DNA from: a bacterium UBA3734
Lineage (GTDB): Bacteria > Bacteroidota > Bacteroidia > Bacteroidales > Bacteroidaceae
NCBI GenBank assembly: GCA_002372575.1
Contig: DFHC01000031.1
Location: forward strand, 1,530 to 11,502
Length of the DNA: 9,973 bases
Reading direction: 5' to 3'
The notes beneath the pieces were generated by a model, which was not told the origin of the DNA, ran no database searches, and worked only from the letters and a program-made list of their open reading frames with translations. Positions 1 through 6,632 of the stretch are shown in pieces. Numbering within the stretch: the stretch's first letter is position 1; the number at the start of each line of letters is the position of its first letter. The position numbers and the translations under genes are program-made.

Positions 1-619
1 TGTATTCGTCTTGCGCACGCTGCGCAGTGAGCTGTGCAAGGTCGGCACGACTCATTTTCCCCACTTCCACGAATGCCTCGCCACGCTGTTCGTTCTTCCG
101 GCTCGTTTCAAGGCTCTGCCTATTCACGCTGACAGCCTCTGCCGAATAGAGAATCTGCACGAACAACTGCGCGATTTGCTCCTGAATGCTGTTGGCAGTT
201 GTGGCTGAGTCGATTTCGGCCTGCTCTGCTGCCTTCTCATTGAGTTTCACAGCGTTACGATTACGATTACCATCCCACAGCGTCCAGTTGGAACTGAGGG
301 CATAGGAGCCGTTGTAATAGACCTTGTCAATGCTCTGCTGCACGTAGCCATTCTGCACCTGTGCGCGTCCAGACTCTGGCCACGGCTGATAGCTCAGCGA
401 ATGGCCGGTAGAGGCACTGAGCGACGGTAACAATGCTGCCTGACTCTGGAAAATGTCTTCCTGGGCCACGCGCTTGGCAATACGCGACTTCTGCAGCGTG
501 ATATTGTTTTGCAGGGCATAGTCGATACACTCCCGCAGCGTCCATTGCCGAGCCGACAGCGTTGTGGGAACAAAAACCAAGCTCAGCAGTATGAAATGAA
601 ACGAAATTTTTCTTCTCAT
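1..619 (-). CDS. TolC-family outer-membrane efflux protein (3' part outside window)
   Basis: This is the first 206 codons of a TolC/OEP-family protein; the reading frame is still open at the left edge. The ATG is at 619-617. The N-terminus is a plausible signal peptide: MRRK, then a hydrophobic core at residues 5-19, with a likely cut near LSA-RQW (residue 23). Next comes the family hallmark at the start of the first helix, WTLRECIDYALQNN (residues 26-39), then polar, Gln/Ala-rich helical sequence and a segment with alternating aromatic residues around 92-116 that fits the beta-barrel part. TolC proteins form trimeric channels through the outer membrane and work with inner-membrane exporters. 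The start lies only 4 bp after the stop codon of the upstream ABC exporter, so the two are probably translated together and act in one export route. The substrate cannot be told. Family assignment is firm; the exact partner is inference. Confidence 0.9.
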   Translation of the reverse strand, partial: MRRKISFHFILLSLVFVPTTLSARQWTLRECIDYALQNNITLQKSRIAKRVAQEDIFQSQAALLPSLSASTGHSLSYQPWPESGRAQVQNGYVQQSIDKVYYNGSYALSSNWTLWDGNRNRNAVKLNEKAAEQAEIDSATTANSIQEQIAQLFVQILYSAEAVSVNRQSLETSRKNEQRGEAFVEVGKMSRADLAQLTAQRAQDEY

Positions 620-623
620 AATC

Positions 624-2282
624 TTAAATTTTTAATACCTGATCGCAATACTCCACTACAGCCGGCCTGTGGGTGATGAAAATCACGGTTTTGTCGCGCT
701 GTCCGAGGATGTTTTGCAGCAGTTGCCGCTCGGTTTCGGGGTCGAGGGCGCTGGTGGCCTCGTCGAAGAGCATCACGGGGCGATTGCGCAGCAGGGCGCG
801 GGCGATGGCGATGCGCTGCGCCTGCCCCTCGCTCAGTCCGCCGCCCTTCTCGGCGCACACGGTGTTGAGGCCGTCGGGCAATTCGCGGACAAACTCAGCG
901 CAGGCCGCATCCAAGGCATCGAGCATCTCCTCGTCGGAAGCATCCAGACGACCCAGCCGCAAATTCTCGCGGATGGTGCCGCTGAGCAGCGTGTTGCCCT
1001 GCGGCACATAGACGAAGTTGCAGCGCAGCAGTGGCGACATCGTTTGCTTCGATTTCTGGTCATAGACCTCGATTTGTCCGTTTTGGGGCCGAAGAAGTGA
1101 CAGAATCAGGCGTATGAGCGTGGTTTTTCCTGCGCCGGTCTCGCCCATGACGGCGGTGCAGCTGCCAGGCTTGAAGTCGAACGACAGCCGGTCGATAACA
1201 GCCGTTTCGTCGGTGGTTTTGTAGGTAAAACTCACGTCCGTGAAGCGGATACCGCAAGGCGACTTCATATAGACGGGTTTTCCCTGCTCTTCGAGCGGGT
1301 CTTCTTCGAGTTCCATCAGTCGCTCCGCCGCCGTGAATACCGACACGACCTGCGGAACGAGGTGCATCAGGCTGTGGGCGGGGCCTTGAATTCGACTGAC
1401 CAGCTGCAGGAAGGCCGTCATTCCGCCGAAGGTCAGCGTGCCAGCCGACAGCTGCAGTGCCGACCAAAGGAAGGCGATGAGGTAGCCCAACGAAAAACCG
1501 AAATTGATGACAAAGCCCGACAACACACGGAAAGCCGTTCGCTTCACCACCTTGTGGCGCAGGTCGCTCTGTGTGTCTTCGAGGCGATCCACCATCATTT
1601 CGTCGCTCTCGAGCGTCTTGATGAGCATTCGGTTCTGGATGGTTTCTTGCAAAATGCTCTGCACTTTCGAATCGCCGTCGCGCACGTCGCGCGTGAGTTT
1701 CCGCATTTTTCCCACGTAAATCTTGCTCAATCCGACGAAAATCGGCACCAAAACGACGATAATCAGCGCAATGCGGCTATCCATCTGATACATATAATAG
1801 AATGCACCGATGAAAAGCGTCACCGTAGAGAGCGTGCTGGGGATGACCTCAGTGAGGAAACTCACAACATTTCCCACGTCCAGCTCCAAGCGGTTGAGCA
1901 CGTCGCCCGAATGTCGGCTCTCCTTGCCCTTCCATTCCGAGTGGAGGATGCGGTCGAGCATCTGCTGCTGCATACGGTTCTGGGCGCGAATGCCCAAGAT
2001 GCTGTGAATCCAAGTGCCGGCGATGCTGAGCCCGAAACGCGCCAAGATGAAGCCCGCCATGATGGCCACAGCCCAATAGATGGAGCCGCTTTCGTCGCCC
2101 GAGGCCACGTCGATGGCGCGATGTACGGCCCAAACCTGCAACAGCGACACGGCGGCACCGAGCAGGCCGACAACGGCGTTCAGGAAAGCCTGCAGGCGAT
2201 TGCCTTTCCACGCATTCCAGAGCCATTTCGCCATACTCACCGTCGAGTACTTCGATTCGTAGTTCGTTTTAAACCATTTCAC
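624..2282 (-). CDS. ABC exporter half-transporter (TM domain fused to ATPase)
   Basis: A 552-residue type I ABC exporter half-transporter, expected to work as a homodimer in the inner membrane. The N-terminal half (about 30-320) holds hydrophobic stretches near 33-55, 69-92, 146-166, 170-188 and 256-278, consistent with the six-helix ABC membrane domain. The C-terminal half is a complete ATPase: Walker A GETGAGKTT (380-388), Q-loop Q428, signature LSEGQ (483-487, a variant of LSGGQ), Walker B VMLFDE (503-508), D-loop SALD (511-514) and H-loop H538. There is no N-terminal C39 peptidase domain, so nothing marks it as a bacteriocin maturation exporter. The start is not an ATG: the frame begins with GTG at 2282, with an in-frame stop further upstream at 2325-2327 and no ATG between; an internal ATG (codon 17) is the alternative. 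It lies 25 bp after nadK and 4 bp before the TolC-family gene. Lipid, peptide or drug substrates are all possible. Confidence 0.92.
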   Translation of the reverse strand: MKWFKTNYESKYSTVSMAKWLWNAWKGNRLQAFLNAVVGLLGAAVSLLQVWAVHRAIDVASGDESGSIYWAVAIMAGFILARFGLSIAGTWIHSILGIRAQNRMQQQMLDRILHSEWKGKESRHSGDVLNRLELDVGNVVSFLTEVIPSTLSTVTLFIGAFYYMYQMDSRIALIIVVLVPIFVGLSKIYVGKMRKLTRDVRDGDSKVQSILQETIQNRMLIKTLESDEMMVDRLEDTQSDLRHKVVKRTAFRVLSGFVINFGFSLGYLIAFLWSALQLSAGTLTFGGMTAFLQLVSRIQGPAHSLMHLVPQVVSVFTAAERLMELEEDPLEEQGKPVYMKSPCGIRFTDVSFTYKTTDETAVIDRLSFDFKPGSCTAVMGETGAGKTTLIRLILSLLRPQNGQIEVYDQKSKQTMSPLLRCNFVYVPQGNTLLSGTIRENLRLGRLDASDEEMLDALDAACAEFVRELPDGLNTVCAEKGGGLSEGQAQRIAIARALLRNRPVMLFDEATSALDPETERQLLQNILGQRDKTVIFITHRPAVVEYCDQVLKI

Positions 2283-2290
2283 GTTCTCTG

Positions 2291-2320
2291 TTGTAAATTG
2301 TAAATCGTCAAATTGTAAAT
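2291..2320. repeat. Imperfect TTGTAAA tandem repeat at nadK / ABC junction
   Basis: Read on the + strand: TTGTAAA, TTGTAAA, a degenerate 8-bp copy TCGTCAAA, then TTGTAAA plus T. It overlaps the nadK stop codon (2308-2310) and most of the 25-bp spacer before the ABC exporter GTG start, so it forms the leader of that gene. The 7-bp periodicity is seen directly. That it is a dispersed repeat in the genome is inference. Confidence 0.75.
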
Positions 2321-3150
2321 GATCTCACGTCTTTTCCCCACATCATTTTCTCGCGCAGCGTGGAGAAGAAATTCTCCGACTCGCGTTTCACGATGCGCAC
2401 CTTGTGGCTGGCCTTGCTGATGCGGACGCGCGTGGCTTCGTCGAAGGTGGCGGGCCGACCGTCGATGGCCACGAGGAAATTGTGCGAGCGGCTCTCCACT
2501 TCGAGGTCGATGACACAGCTGTCGGGCACCACGATGGGGCGGATGTTCAGCGAGTGGGGCGCCACGGGCGTCAGACAGAGCACGCCGGCCTGCGAGAGTA
2601 TAATCGGCCCCCCGTTCGAGAGGTTGTAGGCCGTGGAGCCCGTCGGCGTAGAGACGACCAGTCCGTCGGCACGATAGGTCACCAGCGGGTCGCCGTCGAT
2701 GCTGGCGCGAATCGTTATCATCGAGGCGTCGTCGCGCTTCAGCACGGCGATGTCGTTCAGCGCGTAAGGAACCAGCCCGTCGGCCTCCTCTGCACTGTTC
2801 ATCTGGATGACCGAATGCTCCTCGATGCGATAATTTCCGGCGTAGAGCGCCTGAAGTGCCGATTCGATTTCCTGGTCTCTCACGTCAGCCAGAAAACCCA
2901 GCCGCCCGATGTTCACCCCAATGATGGGGATGCCTTTCGAGCCCACGTGGCAGGCCGTTTTCAGAAACGTGCCGTCGCCACCCACCGACACGGCAAAATC
3001 GGCCTGAAAATCATCGTCATAGACGGCCTGCTCCATCACGATTTCAGCGCCCAGCGCGTTGAGCGTGTCGATGACTTTCTGCATCGAAGCCGGTCGCTCG
3101 GCTTGAAAATCGTGGCCGAAAAGGGCAAATTTTAGTTTTCGCTGCATCAT
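2308..3150 (-). CDS. nadK: NAD kinase
   Basis: A 280-residue ATP-NAD kinase, the cytosolic enzyme that phosphorylates NAD to NADP and so feeds reductive biosynthesis. The family motifs are in order: GGDGT (57-61, nucleotide binding and catalytic Asp), NIGRLGFL (80-87), NDI (132-134), ADGLVVSTPTGSTAYNLS (161-178), LTPVAPHSL (193-201) and IDGR (229-232). The length is normal for the family. Two consecutive ATG codons (3150 and 3147) could serve as start; the first is used here. A Bacteroidetes-type -7 box on this strand lies just upstream at 3168-3175. The last codons (for FTI and the stop) fall within an AT-rich tandem repeat, so the C-terminal tail after KDVRS is probably not ancestral. It is the first gene of a leftward string with the ABC exporter and TolC genes, and its divergent neighbour is the DJ-1 family gene. 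Confidence 0.97.
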   Translation of the reverse strand: MMQRKLKFALFGHDFQAERPASMQKVIDTLNALGAEIVMEQAVYDDDFQADFAVSVGGDGTFLKTACHVGSKGIPIIGVNIGRLGFLADVRDQEIESALQALYAGNYRIEEHSVIQMNSAEEADGLVPYALNDIAVLKRDDASMITIRASIDGDPLVTYRADGLVVSTPTGSTAYNLSNGGPIILSQAGVLCLTPVAPHSLNIRPIVVPDSCVIDLEVESRSHNFLVAIDGRPATFDEATRVRISKASHKVRIVKRESENFFSTLREKMMWGKDVRSFTI

Positions 3151-3167
3151 TTTGTGTAATTATTTGG

Positions 3168-3198
3168 CAAAGATACTACTTTTTGACAAAAAAACATA
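3168..3198 (-). promoter_or_regulatory. Predicted promoter of nadK operon
   Basis: On the minus strand the sequence TATCTTTG (3175-3168) matches the Bacteroidetes -7 consensus TAnnTTTG. A weak -33 element, TATG (3198-3195; consensus TTTG), sits 19 bp upstream. The -7 box ends 17 bp before the first nadK ATG, giving a very short leader. The match at -7 is good; the -33 part is poor. Confidence 0.6.
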
Positions 3199-3205
3199 CG
3201 TTTTG

Positions 3206-3236
3206 TTGTAAATCATACAAAAAAATCGTAATTTTG
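3206..3236 (+). promoter_or_regulatory. Predicted promoter of DJ-1 / ispD pair
   Basis: TAATTTTG (3229-3236) fits the Bacteroidetes -7 consensus TAnnTTTG. A TTG element (3206-3208) lies 20 bp upstream as a candidate -33. Transcription would begin near 3242, which rules out the longer open frame beginning at 3183 and supports the ATG at 3261. This promoter and that of nadK are back to back within about 70 bp and could share regulation. Confidence 0.6.
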
Positions 3237-3260
3237 CATACCTACAAATCTTTTTTGGAC

Positions 3261-3827
3261 ATGAAAGTATATGTTTTTTTGGCCGACGGTTTCGAGACTG
3301 TCGAGGCGATGGCACCCATCGACATCATGCGTCGTGCGGGCCTTGAAGTGGTCACGGTGAGCATCATGGAAACCGTCGCTGTGACGAGTGCCCAACAAGT
3401 GATGGTGATGGCCGATGTGCTTTTCGAGGATGTCGCCTCCTTCGACGATGCCGAATTGCTCATGCTGCCTGGCGGAATGCCCGGTGCCGACTATCTCGAC
3501 AAGTGCGAACCGCTGCGCCGACTGCTCGTGGCGCACAACGGAAAGGGTAAGTCGATTGCAGCCATTTGCGCTGCGCCGATGGTGCTCGGTCACCTCGGAC
3601 TGCTGCGCGGTCGGCGTGCCACCTGCTACCCAGGCTTCGAAACGCATCTCGACGGAGCCGACTACACCGCCGAACTCGTCACCCACGACGGCCCGATTAC
3701 GACAGCCTGCGGACCAGGTGCAGCGATGGCATTTGGCTACGCATTGGTCGCCCAGCTGCTGTCTGAGGAAGTCGCCGAGGAGCTTCGCGAAGGCATGAGA
3801 TACAAGCAATTGATGGAGGCGAGGTGA
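3261..3827 (+). CDS. DJ-1/PfpI-family protein (YajL-like)
   Basis: A 188-residue single-domain protein of the DJ-1/ThiJ/PfpI superfamily, cytosolic, in the size range of YajL and DJ-1. Visible hallmarks are the N-terminal ADGFETVEAM with conserved Glu15, the strand and turn LMLPGGMPGADYL (67-79), and the nucleophile elbow AAICAAP with the reactive Cys103, followed by VLGHLGLLRGRRATCYPGFE. Members act as redox-sensing, glyoxalase-like or proposed deglycase proteins; which of these applies cannot be read from sequence. The ATG at 3261 is chosen because the family's first strand (MKVYVFLADG) starts there and a predicted promoter lies just upstream; the frame is open back to 3183 but that part is AT-rich promoter DNA. 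Its stop codon overlaps the ispD start, so the two are co-translated. Confidence 0.93.
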   Translation: MKVYVFLADGFETVEAMAPIDIMRRAGLEVVTVSIMETVAVTSAQQVMVMADVLFEDVASFDDAELLMLPGGMPGADYLDKCEPLRRLLVAHNGKGKSIAAICAAPMVLGHLGLLRGRRATCYPGFETHLDGADYTAELVTHDGPITTACGPGAAMAFGYALVAQLLSEEVAEELREGMRYKQLMEAR

Positions 3828-4501
3828 TGGATTACGTCATCATTGTGGCAGGCGGAAAAGGCCTGCGCATGGGCGGCGACGTGCCGAAGCAGTTTCAACT
3901 GTTGGGCTATCAGCCTGTGCTGATGCACACGCTGCAACGTTTCGCCGACGATTGCAAAGATTTGCAGATTATCCTCGTTTTGCCCCAGGAACAGATTGAA
4001 TATTGGTCTGATTTGGGTGAGAAATACCATTTCGGGGTTGAGCATTGGATAGTCGCTGGCGGCGAAACCCGCTTCCACTCCGTACAGAGTGGCCTCGCGC
4101 AGATTCCCGACGATGCCGAGGGCGTTGTCGCCGTGCACGACGGTGTGCGCCCGCTTGTGTCGCGGGAGGTAATCGAGAAATGTTTCGAAGAGGCGCGCAG
4201 AAAGAAGGCCGTGGTGCCCGTCGTACCCGTTGTGGAGAGCCTGCGCCACGTCAGTGATGGAGCCGTGCCTCGCGCCGACTATCGCCTCGTGCAAACCCCG
4301 CAAACCTTCGACATCCAGCTGCTGAAACAGGCCTATCGCCAGCCGTTTAGCAAGGATTTCACCGACGATGCCTCGGTTGTGGAAGCCTTTGGCCACCCCA
4401 TTACGATGGTCGAAGGCAACCGTGAAAACATCAAGCTTACCACGCCGTTTGACTTGAAAATTGCCGAGGCAATAATCAACGGCCATTTAAATTGTAAATA
4501 G
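3827..4501 (+). CDS. ispD: 2-C-methyl-D-erythritol 4-phosphate cytidylyltransferase
   Basis: A 224-residue IspD, which transfers CMP from CTP to 2-C-methyl-D-erythritol 4-phosphate, the third step of the MEP route to isoprenoid precursors. Motifs: the CTP-binding loop VAGGKGLRMGGDVPKQF (7-23) with Arg14 and Lys21, GGETRFHSVQSGL (78-90), VHDGVRP (103-109), QTPQTF (156-161), FTDDASVVE (178-186) and ENIKLTTPFDL (200-210) with Lys203. The length is normal. The ATG at 3827 overlaps the TGA of the DJ-1 gene (TGATG), and GGAGG at 3815-3819 sits 7 bp before it, an unusually good Shine-Dalgarno match for this group. A GTG one codon earlier (3824) is a less likely start. The last residues (about GHLNCK) are encoded by an AT-rich motif resembling the TTGTAAA repeat near nadK, so the tail is probably not part of the enzyme fold. 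Confidence 0.96.
   Translation: MDYVIIVAGGKGLRMGGDVPKQFQLLGYQPVLMHTLQRFADDCKDLQIILVLPQEQIEYWSDLGEKYHFGVEHWIVAGGETRFHSVQSGLAQIPDDAEGVVAVHDGVRPLVSREVIEKCFEEARRKKAVVPVVPVVESLRHVSDGAVPRADYRLVQTPQTFDIQLLKQAYRQPFSKDFTDDASVVEAFGHPITMVEGNRENIKLTTPFDLKIAEAIINGHLNCK
4485..4500. repeat. AT-rich repeat-like motif at ispD 3' end
   Basis: The sequence ATTTAAATTGTAAATA contains ATTGTAAAT, the same core as the repeat at 2291-2320, plus a perfect 8-bp palindrome (ATTTAAAT, 4485-4492). It encodes the last ispD residues and leads into the stop codon TAG (4499-4501). It could be a single remnant copy, or chance in AT-rich DNA. Confidence 0.4.
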
Positions 4502-4530
4502 TAAGATTTTAAATAAAAACCCCGCATTTT

Positions 4531-4561
4531 TCTGTTTTTTAAAAGAAAATAATTATCTTTG
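4531..4561 (+). promoter_or_regulatory. Predicted promoter of the 163-aa secreted protein gene
   Basis: TATCTTTG (4554-4561) matches the -7 consensus TAnnTTTG. TCTG (4531-4534), one base off the -33 consensus TTTG, is exactly 19 bp upstream. This is the best promoter match in the window. It lies in the 115-bp spacer between ispD and the next gene and implies a leader of about 50 bases. The rest of the spacer is AT-rich with no clear terminator hairpin. Confidence 0.7.
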
Positions 4562-4616
4562 CATCAGTAAATCGTAATATAAGACGAATTCACATTAATC
4601 CCAAAAGTATAAGCCT

Positions 4617-5108
4617 ATGAAACGTATTTGTTTTATTTTGACGTTGTTGCTGATTACAATAGCAGGACGTTCGGTTGTAGTAGAGCCCATTCATATTCCT
4701 GTTCTTGAAAGTCATTCTGCATCTATCTTGCCATTAACGAAATTTCATATAGACTTGTTGACTTATGAAACTCGTTCACAATCTTATCAATCACCAATAG
4801 ATTTACCAGAACGTTTCTATGTAAAAGTTGTTGGCAAGCGTGCTGAACTTTGTCTGCCAACGTTCTTTTCAATGAGGGAAGACCATTTGTTGGACAATGA
4901 ATATACGGTGTCATATTCTGGCGATGTGGAGCAGTTGAAAGCGAAACGTGACAAGAAAGGTGTTTGCCACATCTCTTTCCGTTTTCTAAACAAAGGGCAT
5001 AAAGAAAAGATTCTCATCACGATTTTTAATGAAAACCATGTAATCGTAGAATGGAAAAGCTCAACCAATCAATGGAATGGTGGAAGTTTTATTGGTCGTA
5101 TGAGGTAA
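4617..5108 (+). CDS. Unrecognised small secreted protein
   Basis: A 163-residue protein that I do not recognise. The N-terminus is a typical signal peptide: MKR, a hydrophobic run at residues 4-16, and a probable cut around AGRS (16-19). There is no lipobox Cys after it, so export to the periplasm or outside is likely. The mature part has alternating hydrophobic and polar residues, for example FYVKVVGKRAELCLP and KILITIFNENHVIVEWK, which suggests a beta-rich fold. Two cysteines follow the signal peptide (C79, C117). The gene is clearly AT-richer than its neighbours: two lines counted by hand (4681-4740 and 4741-4800) are 38% and 30% GC, against 67% for a line in the next gene (5341-5400). It has its own promoter, so it may be a late arrival between ispD and the helicase. 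The small DUF3244-type secreted proteins of Bacteroidetes came to mind, but I see no motif that supports this. Confidence 0.8.
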   Translation: MKRICFILTLLLITIAGRSVVVEPIHIPVLESHSASILPLTKFHIDLLTYETRSQSYQSPIDLPERFYVKVVGKRAELCLPTFFSMREDHLLDNEYTVSYSGDVEQLKAKRDKKGVCHISFRFLNKGHKEKILITIFNENHVIVEWKSSTNQWNGGSFIGRMR

Positions 5109-5161
5109 TCGTGTAACGGGAATATTGTACTTTCACAAGCTTGTAGGAAACTCAATTTGAG

Positions 5162-6613
5162 ATGACCACACACGAGTTTATCGCGCAGGTGGAACGCCAG
5201 TTTGGATTCGAGCCGACCGCCGAACAGCACGCGGTTCTGGAACGCTTCGCAACGTTCCTCTCGAATCGTTCCGACCATTCACTGATGATTCTGCGAGGCT
5301 CTGCAGGAACGGGCAAGACCACACTGGCTGGCGCACTGATTGGCGTGCTCCGAAGACTTGGCTTGAAAACCGTGCTGCTGGCTCCCACGGGGCGCGCAGC
5401 AAAAGTGTTTTCGCAAAACAGCGGACAGCCAGCCTCCACGATTCACCGGAAAATCTACCGACGGAAAAGCCTCGAAGGGGGCTTTTCGCTGGGCTTCAAC
5501 GCCCATAGTGACACGCTTTTCCTTGTGGACGAGGCGTCGATGGTGAGCACAACGACCGTGGGCATGGGCATGTTCAGCTCCAGTAGCTTGCTTGACGACC
5601 TCGTTAGCTTCGTCTATAGCGGTCGCGGCTGTCGGATGATGCTGATTGGCGACCCCGCGCAGCTTCCTCCCGTGGGCGAAAGTGAAGCACCAGCACTGGT
5701 GGGCGAGGTGATGCGCGCGTTTGGCATGGAAATTTACGAGGCCGATATGTCGGAAGTGATGCGACAGAGCCAAAGCAGCGGCATTCTGTGGAATGCAACG
5801 CGAATCAGGAACCACGAATGCGCCGAAATGTCGATGCTGGGCGATGCCCTCCTGCCCAAAATCTGCTTCAAGGGCTTTGCGGATATTCGCCTTGTGCGCG
5901 GCGACGAACTCATCGAGACACTGGCCTCGAGCTACAGTGCGGTGGGCACAGACGAAACCATCGTCATCACCCGCTCCAACAAACGGGCAAACGCCTACAA
6001 TATGGGCATCAGAAGCACGATTCTGGGGCGAGAAGAGGAACTGACGACTGGCGACCTGCTCATGGTGGTGAAGAATAAATATTTGAAGGAGTCCAGGAGT
6101 TCAGGAGTTCAGGAGCAGGGCGAAAACGAGCTCGATTTTATTGCCAACGGCGACCATGCCGTGGTGGGACGCGTCAGAAACATCCACGAAATGCACGGAT
6201 TCCGCTTCGCCGACGTACTGCTACGCTTTCCCGACTACGACGATGCCGAGCTTCAGTCAATGGTGTTGCTGGACACCCTGCAGGCCGATGCGCCCGCGCT
6301 CAACAGCGAGCAGAGTCGCCTGCTCTACGAACGCGTCCTGCTGGACTACGCCGACGTGCGCCCGAAATCGAAGCGCATGAAAAAAGTCATGGAAGACACC
6401 TACTACAACGCCCTGCAAATCAAATTCGGCTACGCCGTGACCTGCCACAAGGCACAGGGTGGGCAATGGGCCCACGTGTATATCGACCAAGGCTACCTGC
6501 CTGCGGATATGCTCACCAGCGACTACGTCCACTGGCTCTACACTGCCTTCACGCGAGCTACGGAGCGCCTTTTTCTCGTAAACTGGCCGAAAAATCAGGT
6601 GGAGCAAGAATAA
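5162..6613 (+). CDS. RecD-like superfamily 1 ATP-dependent DNA helicase
   Basis: A 483-residue SF1 helicase related to RecD/RecD2 (COG0507 type), expected to unwind DNA in the cytosol. Motif I (Walker A) GSAGTGKTT is at 46-54, Ia LLAPTGRAAK at 72-81, II LFLVDEASM at 119-127 with the DE pair at 123-124, and III LIGDPAQLPPVG at 161-172. VITRSNKRAN (268-277) fits motif IV, and the C-terminal UvrD_C_2 part has GYAVTCHKAQGGQW (423-436) and LYTAFTRATERL (459-470, the motif VI arginine). There is no RecD2-type N-terminal extension, and no recB or recC is in the window, so it probably does not act as the RecBCD alpha subunit. Residues 309-319 are encoded by an 8-bp tandem repeat and look like an insertion ahead of the conserved DFIANGD segment. 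ATG 5162 follows the previous stop by 53 bp. A promoter of its own was not found, so it may be read from the one at 4531-4561. Confidence 0.92.
   Translation: MTTHEFIAQVERQFGFEPTAEQHAVLERFATFLSNRSDHSLMILRGSAGTGKTTLAGALIGVLRRLGLKTVLLAPTGRAAKVFSQNSGQPASTIHRKIYRRKSLEGGFSLGFNAHSDTLFLVDEASMVSTTTVGMGMFSSSSLLDDLVSFVYSGRGCRMMLIGDPAQLPPVGESEAPALVGEVMRAFGMEIYEADMSEVMRQSQSSGILWNATRIRNHECAEMSMLGDALLPKICFKGFADIRLVRGDELIETLASSYSAVGTDETIVITRSNKRANAYNMGIRSTILGREEELTTGDLLMVVKNKYLKESRSSGVQEQGENELDFIANGDHAVVGRVRNIHEMHGFRFADVLLRFPDYDDAELQSMVLLDTLQADAPALNSEQSRLLYERVLLDYADVRPKSKRMKKVMEDTYYNALQIKFGYAVTCHKAQGGQWAHVYIDQGYLPADMLTSDYVHWLYTAFTRATERLFLVNWPKNQVEQE
6086..6118 (+). repeat. 8-bp tandem repeat inside helicase gene
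   Basis: Successive units are AGGAGTCC (6087-6094), AGGAGTTC (6095-6102), AGGAGTTC (6103-6110) and AGGAGCAG (6111-6118). The tract with its first base fills exactly 11 codons and encodes KESRSSGVQEQ. The 8-bp unit is not a multiple of three, so gain or loss of one unit would shift the helicase frame. Confidence 0.85.
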
Positions 6614-6632
6614 TCCTCACTCCCCCGCTTTT

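Noticed and set aside
327..545. 72-codon - strand frame at the left end
   Set aside because: It is out of frame with the TolC-family gene that covers this region and carries the signal peptide and family motif.
624..2282. Bacteriocin or peptide-processing exporter
   Set aside because: No C39 peptidase domain and no nearby leader-peptide gene.
1362..2303. 313-codon + strand frame opposite the ABC exporter
   Set aside because: The sense strand encodes all ABC motifs in order; the antisense product is low-complexity and His/Glu-rich.
2404..3135. 243-codon + strand frame opposite nadK
   Set aside because: Shadow of nadK; no recognisable motif or start signal.
3183..3260. Longer N-terminus for the DJ-1 family protein
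   Set aside because: The extra 26 codons would start with TTG and run through the predicted promoter; the protein fold begins at the ATG at 3261.
3737..4486. 249-codon - strand frame opposite ispD
   Set aside because: Shadow of ispD, which has every catalytic motif.
5131..5150. Palindrome ACAAGCTTGT and weak promoter-like TACTTTCA before the helicase
   Set aside because: The stem is only 5 bp without loop or T-run, so not a terminator; the promoter match lacks the TTTG end and a -33 element.
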